Part shown: positions 27,301-39,300 of the stretch, piece by piece
Position numbering within the stretch: the first letter of the stretch is position 1
Layout: every line of letters begins with the position of its first letter
NCBI GenBank assembly: GCA_004794785.1
Contig: SJOL01007269.1
Span: 944,188-1,008,187, forward strand
Source of the DNA: Opisthorchis felineus
Taxonomy: Eukaryota > Platyhelminthes > Trematoda > Opisthorchiida > Opisthorchiidae
Length of the DNA stretch: 64,000 nt
Direction of reading: 5' to 3'
Notes under the pieces: model-generated
The model's database searches: none
What the model saw: the letters and a program-made list of their open reading frames with translations, nothing else
Told to the model about the DNA's origin: nothing
Translations under genes and position numbers: made by a program

Positions 27301-30300
27301 AAAGCAGGTACCAAGATTATTAGCTAATTTCAAAAGCACTGAGGGTCAATTTTACCGCTTTCGCGGTCAAGTTTCTCTGTGGTTGTAGTGTGCTTTAAAT
27401 TCTATTGATTTAGTATTGGGCTGCAGTGCGACTTTAGGTGGAAAGTTTGATTGATTTATCTCGACTGGAAAGTGTACAACAAACACTCTTTTTGGTACTG
27501 CCGAATGGGGAGTACGGGAAAAATATTCCTGGGGTGCTTCTAAGTCACCGGGTCCAGAACAATGAAGATTTATGTTGAACTGCTCACAGAAACCTGTCAC
27601 CGTTTTTTGGTGTCCTTACTAGAAGTAAACGGCCCATTCGCATTTTTGTCCTCAAGCTAGTGGTTGTGTTTACAGCAATATGAAATATTCAGGATATATG
27701 TGCTAGCTTGAAAAGCATTCCATTATTATATACAGGGAAAGAATTTGCAGACATGCACCTTAATCTGTGGTTATTATTTATAATACACAGCGACAAACAT
27801 AGCCATTCGTGGGAGAAAACACTATCAAATCCGACGGATTTACAATGAATGTGTTAGTTGGACGGCCAAGTTAGCCCATCTAAGTATAGGGTTTTAGTTA
27901 TATGTTTTTCCGGCTTCCTGGTCATCTGAGTCATTTGTAGATAAGTATTTTATCGAAGAAAAGAAAGTTTGGAACAAGCTGACCGTGTTCTGCAGTGTTC
28001 TGCATCCAGTATTCACACAAACCAATGTTGTTTACTCCAGCGTGCTGATGCTTTCTAGTTCCCTTTAATTTATCGCGTATCGAGGTTCAGAGGCAGGACG
28101 TGAAAGCACCAGCATGAAGACAAAACAGTTGGGAGGTAATAAAGACGCTGATGAAATTGCTGATAACCGCGATGTTGATGGCGCCGGGGGTAACCATAAA
28201 GAAGGTGATCAAGAAACCGATGCCGTAGTGATGATGTTGGTGTTGATGACGATGAGGAGGATAACGATGGACATGATGACCATGGCGATGATGTGGATGA
28301 TGATGGCCGCGGTGGTGCTAATGAGGTTGTCAGTAATGGTGTTGTAGGTGATAATGACGGCGGCGACATTAATGATACCAACAGATAATTCTACTTTATT
28401 GTTGTTATTGCACTGATCCTTTTTCATCTTACCACAAAAAAGGCTACCGACTTCGTCGAAGATCTCTTCCTCGAGTGTGTACATAATTACCTCAACATGG
28501 AAACGAATGATGGGAACAGTCTTGTTGTCGGTTTCATATCACCTGCTGTAAGTGGTAACGTTGTTTTCGAAGGCTGTTACTCTATGCCATTCTTTATACA
28601 TTGCTCTGGGTTACTACTTCATGTGTGGGTTCTCACTTGGGAATTTGTGTGGATGAGGAATCCAAACTGCTAAATTGAACGACTTATACCTTCAGTTGAT
28701 ATATGTTGACCTGTATTCCCCATAAAGTGGTATACCTGAATGAGGACACATAGTTCTCATGCAGTTAAAGTTTGAAGCATAAGGTACCCTTGAACCATTT
28801 CATCAGAAATTTCAAAAGACATCAGTTGCGAACACTGTACATTCCAAGTTGCTTTCATCGATAGCAGACGTAGAACATTTACAGTAAACGGACTCAGTAA
28901 CAACGAGTTAACTACTTCAAAGGACACAATGGTCTGAGGGAAAAGAGGGTTTGGGTCCAGTTTCAGGGCAGTCAGAGAGCTTGAATCAATAGCTCCTATC
29001 CACAGTGCTTCGCAGAAAACCAGCAGTTTTGGGTTTTGGTTGCATAACAGTATGGTGAATATAGGGCCAGCAAAGTGGCCTATTTTAGAAGGATGCTTGG
29101 CTGTTGATGATCCCCAGTTCGATCTGGCAGTTAATGTTGCCTACTTGTACGGCCACAAGGACGGTGGCAACTGATGTGGATCCTTCGAAAAAGTCGTCAG
29201 TCTGTTATGCGAATAAAGGTGTCACTGCAGCTGCAAGGATTCAAAGACAACAAGCGGGGCAGAATGATCGCACAAATTCTGGGACCTATTTTGAAACGTG
29301 ATTTATCGACTCGTTGAGACTAGGCACCAATGAGCTGTTCTATAAGTACGGTTCAAAGCAGAATGAAGTTTCTGCCTGAAGTTATTTTGAGATATGACTG
29401 TCCTTATATCGTAGACATATCAATTCCGCATATTTTCTAGATAAATGAGTCACATTGAGTGCCACGTAAAGGGGTGAAGTTTTTCAGGCAGACGTTGACC
29501 AATCGAGTCATTTTCAGCAAGGCTTTATTCAATAGTTAGTAGGTTGTACAGATTAAGTTTTGACTAGTGCTCACCTGTAAACCACTGAAGTGAAGATGCT
29601 GAACATTCTGTGTAACCTTACGATGAACAGTACTTTACTTTACTTTACTTTCACCCGGAGGTCGGGTGATGGGTAAATAAAAAAGTGAACTTCCATTTAT
29701 CTCACTCTCTTGGGGTGCATACTAGTTGGGTCGATTACTATTATGGATATAAAAAAATAAATTGAAATGCCAACAAGGGTTAAAGATGAAAACACCATCA
29801 ACTTGTTGCTTGTAAAGAAGTGGACTCGAAATGGTTTCGCAGACTTGGGTCTTTGGGTTAGAACCAATGGACTGACTATGGCGATATCAACTGGAGTTCC
29901 CCCCAATGTACTAGCCCTAACAACGCCGCGCACTTACCTATAGGCAGCTCCTTCAACTTCAAAATTAACGTTTTTCATGCACAACAAAATAAGATCTTTG
30001 GGAAAAGCAATGAAAATACCGGGGGATATATATTATTGGTAGTGATGTAGTCTCAAGCATAAGCAGACATTGGTAGGCATAAAGGTCGGCAGAAAGTATC
30101 TTTGGGTGAAGGAATCCTTCGAGAAACGTGGAGTTAACAATTTCCAAATGGCAGTCATACTATCCACAAACCACTGAGCGAGTTGATGGGAAGCACACTT
30201 TCGCATGTTTAAAATTCGTCTCAGTGGCAAGCTGGGTGCATGTAGTTTAGGAGGGCCCTTGTTCGGGATGATTGCGTTCGAAAAGGTTTAGACTGTGTCA

Positions 30301-33300
30301 ATATTAACAGATTTCTCGTCACCTGACAAAAGAGTGTTTTATTGGGTTGTGCCCAGTCTGAGCAACGACTTCTTAGTCAACAGGTGTGACCGCGTGATGT
30401 GGATCCCGTGATTGAAGGATGAGCGGCGCTATATCCTGTCTAAGTGCGAGTTTATCACACTGCTGATCAGCCGCTCGTGTCCGAACTGTTGAGTGTTCAA
30501 ACTACTAGCCAAGAGGTCGCGGGTTGAAGACTCTCCGGAATTTCGTGAGATGTGCACCGTTGATGATTCCCAATAAGGATGAAACAGCTGTACAGTGCTT
30601 CTCGGCTTTTCAGCATAGGTTGGCTTCATTGACAGGATGAAATGTCTACCAGATAGTTACTTATTCGATAGTGCGCAAAGTTGCTGAATAGTAGCCAACA
30701 GAAACCGGCCTGAACTATTCACCAGTTTAGCCGTAAACCGATTTGCTTGATCGGATTCCGTCAGAGTAAGATCTTTAGCTCAGTCATACAGGTTCTTTAA
30801 ATGGACCCGTGTTTGCAGTTTGTCCACTTGTTTTCGGGTTGTCATGAATTTTAGCTCCAGTGATACCATCTCCAACTCAGGCTTGGTTAATGGAATCGAG
30901 GAGAGATTATGAGCTCAAAACTTTATCCCAGCTGGAAATGCTGATCGGCCTGCTGACCTGCCTGGGATATCAGCTGTTTTCTTGGGGATTTGTCGGCAAA
31001 AGTACTCGAATTTGATGCCGCGAACTAAGACGGGATTGTTGGGTAAAGTAGCAAGGCTATATAAACTGATTTGACCGTAAAAGACAGTCATCAGTTTGAG
31101 AGTTGGCCAGTTTGACGTAATTAACACTGTTATAACAAAGATTATTTCCGGAGAGTAACTGGCTAAACTATAACGGAACTGTGCCGTCATTCAGCCTCTG
31201 CTAAGAGGCAGAGAGGGCTTAATGTTGAATATCTCTCAAGCAAAGACTCCGCGTTGTAACAACGCGAAATGTTTTCCCCCTGACTGACCCTGCTCGTACA
31301 TTGCACATACTGATAGGCATTTGAACCACGACACTGGGGACTTTCCATGATAGATTGCTGACGAGAGCATAGCAACCCATACGGTGTGCACAGAAGCCAG
31401 TGATTCAAGCTGTCCAGCTTCTCTGGAACAGAACCAAAACCACACCCTTCCTCGGAGCAACATGTCGTTAAATGTAATCAACCCGTTAATACCAGCTCGG
31501 CTAACTACAAATGTTGAATATTTTACGTCCGAGAGGGATTAAATAGATTTTAACTGTTAAGATCTCGCAGTTTGTACATGCTCACCGTCCTGACGGAAAA
31601 AGCCATTTGAAGTTGCATCTGTCTACCACAAACGGCTAAAAGACCCTCTCGTTCAGTCAACTCTCTCAGTCCTCTGGACCAGAAGACCACATTTAAAGGA
31701 AGAGAGAAGCGCCGGTTTAAATAACTGTTGTACAGCTGGAATGCATTCCAATTTATGTTGAGCGACTGAAATAGTTGAAATAGTTAGTCGAACAAACACA
31801 CGTATGCAAACCGATTTCGTGTCAAGGGGAGACTAACCTAGAGCCCTACTGAATGTGATGCACAACGGCCGCCGCAAGTTCCAGCCGGCGTGACAATCAA
31901 CCTAACGAGTACAATTGAGCACGGTCCTAAAATCCCAATAGCCTGGAGCTCCGAATATTGCACCATCAGAGAGGAGAGTGTTGAACACACTGAGACAGGT
32001 AGATAGTATTGTCTTTACCAAGGCCGATAAAGGTAACCTAGTCACTTGACCTGACGAAGCTTTTGTGTCAAAAACGAAACGTTGCCCAACAATAAATCTA
32101 CCGATTGTTACCAAACTTTTCCGAAAAAGCTAACTAATTATTTTCCTTGACGTGATGCAACCATAAGATTGATGAAGACTGAACAACCCATTATCGGTTT
32201 CGCCCCTTTCAGGGCTGTTCAGTTAGGACATGTCCCCGAATTCTCATTAATCCGGTTTCGCGCTTGAACGCAAAGTTGAACTTACGCTGCAGATCAAGTT
32301 GTGGTTCAAAGAAGGCCCATTTTAATGTCGTGAAGCATCCCTTAGGGCCAGCACAAATGCTAGACTCAGGTGACTTCTATTTACGTTTCTCGCCAACAGC
32401 AATCTCATTTCTAACAGTAACATTTGAACAACTGATACGTCTCGAAACCAGAGGTTTCCTGGACATCATGAGTAGTGACATATTTGTTTACCTCGTATCA
32501 CAAATGAAGTCCTATTACAAGATGAAATCCAGGAAGACGAAATGATTTTGTGTGCCCCTTGTAATTGTTCCTTAAACCACGACCCTTTCCAGAGAATATT
32601 CACTTAAGAATAAAGTGCGCTTGCGATTATTTTGGTTAGTATTGGGGCACCATGAGGTAAATACAACGGAATAGACTTATGTAATGATGAGAAAAATTAT
32701 ACCTTTTCCGCGCCAACCGGAAAGTGTCCAGGAATGAAGTTCATTAGTAATAGTGTTGAAAGGTCGTGCGGTAAGAATTTGTTCAAAAGGAGTTCTGAAA
32801 TGTCCCGATATAGAGGAACAAGATTGTCTCCATCTGTGCGTGCTAACTTGTGCACTGAGCAACCCACAGTTAAGGTCAGAAGGTGTATTCTTATTCTTGG
32901 AACCTGCGGTGTCATTCAACTTACTTTCAACCAAACTTTTAGTGCTCTCAGAAACCAACACGAAAGTTCCGTAGACATGTACCGGGACTGGACCATTTCT
33001 AGGTGACATGTTTGAATTATTGATTGATTTTCTGTTGAACGCAAAGGTTCATTGGTCAGTGTTGGTAAATTTTCAACTACCCGAGGGATAAAAGGTCTAA
33101 GAAGACTACTTCCAAGGCCACATAGATGATGAAGACATCACCACTAAGGAGATAAACAGATTCAAGGGGTGAGATAATGTGGAAGGATGAGATGGGGAGG
33201 GTTTAAGTCCACAGTCCTAGTTATTACAGACTCTGAACGATATTGTTTGTTTGTCCACGTACCCAGCGCATTGGTTTTCCATACAATGTTTTTTTCCTGT

Positions 33301-36300
33301 CAGATCTGGTAGCAAAAAGACCGGATTACTTGACTCAAGTTTATCTGTCAAAACTTCACAAAGTCATCACCTTCACGGCTGAGTAAAATAACTCTGGTTG
33401 CTTTTGAGCCCAGTTGTTTTAGAACGCAAGGCACATCAAAGTAAGAAAGAGTATTTCCACATGATTTTTTCAAGATTGGTTTGAAAATGGGCTGAAAAAA
33501 GACCCGACCAACTTTATTATCCCCTTTTTCAATGAAGTGTAACCATAACTTGCTGAGAAAAAGCCCCCTTTTTTGGCACTTCAGCTTGGTTGCTGTGGAC
33601 TACACAATAGTTCGGAGTTCTCCAGCATGAGGTCGAATGATACATATGGGGGAAAATCCTACATTGGTAAGCATAGTTTATTATGATTTTATATATCCAG
33701 TTTCCGCAGGTAAAGCCAGCTGGTTTCCTGACGTGGTTTCGCTTACGAAACAATTTTCAGCCATACTAAACTCACCAATTTTATGCACTTTTTAAAACTT
33801 ACCATCCTTGATACATGTTCATACTTGTAGAAGATGCATTTGCTAGTGTACGGGCAAATAGATTATTTATATTTAATGAGGATTTCATCCTGTCGGTGAA
33901 GCCAATCTGTGCTGAAAAGCCGAGAAGCACTGCAGAGCTGTTTCATTATTTTTCGGAATAACCAGCAGTACATATTCCACGAAACTTTGCGAGTCTCGAA
34001 CCCTCAACCTTCCGGCTAGTGGTTAAGCACTTTACCGTTTGTCCAAGAGTGGCTGATTAGCAGTGTGATTAACTCTCATTAAGACACGACATAGCGCCAC
34101 TCATCCACCAATAGGGGAAACCACATCATCTGGTCACACTTGTTGACTGGCTCCTCGAGTGACGACTTCTCAGAGGGAAGTTCCACACATCCAGTGAAAT
34201 TATCTTTCCTCTGAGCTGCTTATTGGTTCATACTATTGATCCTTTGTCGTCAAGTGTCGTAATAAACGTGAAGGTTTGTCTCATTGATCAGAGAGAGACC
34301 ATATTATAAGTACAAAGAGCAAGGGTTGTAGCCCCTGAAAGGCAATTGTCTAGTTGCTGTATTTTGAACACTCTACTTCAAACAGGGATCTTTCTGTCTT
34401 TGAGCAGCACCTAGGAGAGGGGTCGGTACCGTCGAGTTTTTTCTACTTTGTGCTCATTTTCCGTGCATAACTCTAAATGGGAAGTTCTAGCAAGCAGAGA
34501 TTCACGGAATTCTCGTTCGAGACATTGGGCACACCAAGCGCATCGTTGAAAGGCAACCATACAGGTCTGTCAAAACCTGATAATTCATGTGTGTCTGGCG
34601 GGCGCTGGTGAGGTAACAGGCTTACCCGACATGTCATGCTTCCGGTCCGAATGTCGACACCGCAGGCTGATTAGCTCCGGTAGAAGTGCGTCTCGTGTGT
34701 CGGGATTTCAGGAGGAAAGACTAGGTTTTCCTGACTCAGTTCAACATATTTACATGTCTCAGTTATCTCGGTCTGTATTCCCGTGGGCAAAAACGCACCA
34801 TTATGGGCCCACCTAGGGTTGAATGAAGAAAAAACAGGTCAGTGTAGATTTATTTTGTAGGTATCATCTTCTCAACGTGCCACTTTTCAAATAAATTTGA
34901 GCTGATCCCAAAACATTAAGTCTTGCTGTTTCCGGGGATTGTTCGTACTCTTGTTGCAAACCAGCTGCAAGTCTACAAGATAGCTTTTACTGTGAGATAG
35001 TCTAAGCATCTGCTAAAAAACTCGCTAATGACTTGAATGATTTATATCGTCAGGCGATGCCGACAGGAGGACAGTAGTGGTTCCAGCATACGCAGTTTAT
35101 AGTGCTTCACAAAAGACGAATCTTTTCTTCAAAAGGATCCACTAGAGCATTGCCCGTCAATCACAAATCTATTTTTCAGAAAAGCGGCCAAATTTTCCAT
35201 GCACTATTTGGAAAATATCCCTTGTCAATATCAAACACGCATATGCAAGCTTGTTTGCATCAAATTCCCATTAGAGTACCGGAGAGCTAAGGTACCCGAA
35301 ACGTCCAGTTTCTCTTCCTAACAACGGACATACAACTTGCATTATTGGTTTCAACTTGGTGAGGAACAGGCGGTGCACATATGCATGCAAAGTTTACAAA
35401 AGCCCGACTGCAAGACAGAACTGTGGAAGTTCTTCCAGTTGCGATGATAATCGGGATGTTCCAGCACATTGGCCAGACGGAGCACACTACATTTGAGGTA
35501 ACGGAGACGGGTTTCACCGTCTTGGGGCTCATCATGTACGCACAGTCCCCCAGTTACCATCAGCCTTATTTTTCACTTGAACCTAGATTCGACGTCACTG
35601 GCGAAATACACTAATTTTCGTATAAATTTGCTTTTGACGGGAGAGGTGACTAGAGAATATCATAGAGAGAGATGTAGCTGGGGTTCGGCTGTTAAGAAAT
35701 CTCCATATATGTATATATATATATATATGTATAGTGAATCGCGTCAGGAGTTTTGAACGGAATACCTCACTGATTTTTTATGAAAAAATTCCCTGGGGTG
35801 CTTCCTTGGTCTCGTCGCTTCGACGTTAAGTATGACGTAGTACTTCGCACCACTTTTTATAGACGCATATCTGCAAGTTGAATGCTTCTTTTATAGTCAG
35901 GCAACTTACAAACGTATGATGGTCCAATAACTTTGTTGCACTGTTCTTTGAATATTTCAAAAACAGCAAATCTGTGCATCACATTCGCTAATTTCACTGT
36001 TTTCTCAACTGTATTAGTCCCTACCAGCCGCTTGTCATACGAGAACTAAACGGCTCAATTTGCTAACCTGAACACCCTTTAGTGCACAGACCCCGCGAGA
36101 CACAAACCAGCCTGTAGGTAGCTTGGGGGAAGACTAACTTTACCAGATGACTGAGCAGTCATCACTTAAGAGCCGGTCAGTCAACACGTGACCACGTGAT
36201 GTGAATTCCTTGACTAAAGGATGAATGAGACTATATCCTAAGTACCAACTACAGTGCTGATTAGCCTCTCATGGCCGAACGGAAGTGTCTGAAGCACTAA

Positions 36301-39300
36301 GCTGGGGGTTGAGAGTTCGAAACTTCCTTGAGTTTCCTAAGATGCGCAATGCTGATGAGTCTAAAAAAGGATAAAACAGCAACGTAGTGCTTCTCAGCTT
36401 TTCCGCAGGGACTAACTTCACTTACAGGTCGAAATTACAATTGAACAAACCATTTTGTTTGGTTTTCATAATGCCACTTCCTGGTTGAACATTCTGTTAG
36501 TACGCAAAGTTTGTCATACATCCGGAAATACAGACACTTTTGAAATGTCGGAGACGTGTTCAGCTGCAATATTTGTTGGCCATTGCCGTTTTCTCGGGAC
36601 TTCCATTACAGTGGTTCATAAATTCCCCCATTTGGTTCGGTCGACAGGCGTTAACCAACGTTATTCACTAAAAGCAGCAGGGAACATTTTTAGCCTCGGT
36701 CAGTAAAGCGCGAATAAGTTGTACATCTAGTCGAGTGTGTCTTTTTGGATGTCCTCAAAATTACTAACTTGCCCACTTACCCCGTCTCCATCTTGCGTAA
36801 TTTATTTACAGACTTGAAGCACCCGATAATCTGTTGCAAAATGGACGAGCATTATCAGCTAGTTTACGAGGATTGTCCAACCGGATTCACCGCCAACAAC
36901 AGCAATATTTACACACCCTGCCAGGAGCCACTTCGTAAAGCATTCCTTCAGTATTTCGACTATCTCGTTTTTGGAATAGCCGGTCTCATGGGATTGGTGG
37001 TACGTGAATGTACAAAATTCTTCTGACCTGAAAAACCGAAAAAAGGCATACGTTCCAAAACTTCCGCGAGACTAATTTTTACCAAAGCGTTTCTCTTGGC
37101 TTCTTGTACTGTAGAAAGTAGCTAAAATTTACTAACCCCAAGTGGTTACTTTTGTTGGAAGATATTTAATTCAGCACCCAGGCAAAAAGCAGCTTCTGAA
37201 AGGCTTACTGGTGTGGATTGGCGTGTTCTTGCGTGATATGAGATGCCTTTATTTGCAGCGGACGATCAAATTCCCGCCGGTAATAAGGTAAGATTCAGGA
37301 AACCCCGGAATTCCCGTTGGAAATCTTCGTGTTTAGAACGTGTTGGAAGTGTTCTTTGAAAACCTTCAGTTCTAAGCACAGATTGGACGTATCATATTGT
37401 TTTTCGCATAGGGATATTTGCAAGTAATTTACACGTTTGTTCATATGAAGAGTTTTCCAATTCTTCTTTGATGCGACACTACTATATATCCAAGGATGGC
37501 GAATGCTGTTCGGCAGCTCACTACTGGTTTCGTCCTTTTTGGAGCTTGTCAGGTGGGTGCAGCCCCCTAGTTACACTCAATCTTAGGTTCTACTTGAACA
37601 TCAAATTGTAGGCCATTGGGAGAATGAAATCGTTTACCACTTAAATGAGTATTATGTAGAGACTCAACTAAATCTCTCGGTCATCTCACTCTTCAACTAA
37701 ATTCGCTGCATAAAGGCCGAATCATATCTGTGTACGATACTGGAGAAGAAAATGCGCCACTCACGAGATTGCTGAAAACGGCTCGACTGTCCACTGCCAG
37801 TTTCACCTCAAGAAGACTTCACTGACATGATGAGCCCAATGAAGGGTGAAACCCGTAGTGGGCCTTCGAAGAGTAACCAACAGGTTTATAATCGGTAGTA
37901 TGTGACGTCAGACAAATATAATGCGATGTCTCAAACCTCGTGTTGATTGAACATGAGGAAACCTTTGTACAGTACATTCAATTGAAGAAAACAATAACAC
38001 CAGCTTCAGCTAGACTTTCGTTTTTCCTCAAATTCCACTGAAGGAAGAATGTTGCTCGTAGCGTTTGGCGTTTGGAAATTTGATGACACAGTAACCGTCT
38101 GAAGGCTATTATGGTTGCGAAATTCAAATACATCTTCTTTTGTGCACCCTCTCTTCGTAACAGCGTGCACAGAGTGGAAAGCAACGGGAGATCCAGTGGA
38201 TGTTAGTTGCAATTTTCAGTGGTAGCAGAAACGAAACATTTTTTCCAGCTTTCCACACACTAGATGTCTTTAGAGCAGACGACCCAGTAACTGCCCTGGT
38301 TGTGACGATCGATTGACCGGCCTGTCAGGTCTTCTCAGTCAGGTAGCGCCAAAAGCGCTTGAAACCTCCTGGACAATTTTTGATTTTCTGTTGTGGGAGT
38401 TTGCGGGACACGTATGGTTCGTTCGATGAGTCGGGCATACCAATCACATCGCTCGAGCATGAGCACGTTCGCCTGTTCAGATGTGAAAATTCAGATTCGT
38501 CCAACTTTCGCTGGTGGATTAGTGGTAACGCGCTCGCCTCGCATGTCAGATGTCCGGAGTTCGAATGCCGGCACGGCTACTGGATATGCACTGTTGATGG
38601 CTCTCTAATAAGAGCGAAACTCGAGTCCAGTACTTCTCCCCTTTGGTGTGAGCTCACCAGAATAATTAGGCCAGGATAAGAGGACGACTGATCAAATTAG
38701 TGTCGTAAGCATGCTATTTTAGTTCTTTTACAAGAGAAAGCCGGGGAAGAAAGCTGTTACAAGACGACTGACCAGATGCTTTCGAACAGATATCGCGGTG
38801 AGTAGCACCTTTTCTGTTCACGAACCAACTTCACACTTATTAATCCTTGATTCCGAAAATTTCCATCTAGAATAAGAACAAAGATGGGTTTCGAGCATGT
38901 TTTCGACAAGGTCTTTTCAAGTCATACGGTTGCACAGACACAGACAGCAGCATTCGACCCAATTTAATGAGCACGGTGTATATGAAACAGGAAGCCGAAT
39001 GAGAGACGTCATTGGCTACCTGTCACGAAACAACTAGTTCAAGCCATCAATAGGATGACCTGAGTTTGGCAGGACGGGCAGTGTTGTGGTTGTGTCCAGC
39101 ACAGGATGTATGTGCGGGGTGGAGGTGAGCTGAACCATGGCGAACAAAGCGTTTTTGTCGACTAAGGATCGGGTCGCGACGTCTAATGGTGATAACTTCA
39201 GCTGTTGAGATTGTGCGTTGTTCTACCGATCTGGGTTGATTAGCAGGTACCTTGTAACAACACAGAGACTTTGGCTGAGTATCACGCTGTACGCCGTGTC

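Noticed and set aside
28070..28484. Long Ser/Thr/Pro- and Met/Asp-rich frames on both strands
   Set aside because: Produced by the degenerate GAT repeat tract.
38510..38580. Possible functional tRNA gene (good A and B boxes); also 18715-18800 and 45810-45885
   Set aside because: Acceptor stem does not close and the same sequence recurs with a constant downstream tail, so these are heads of SINE family B.
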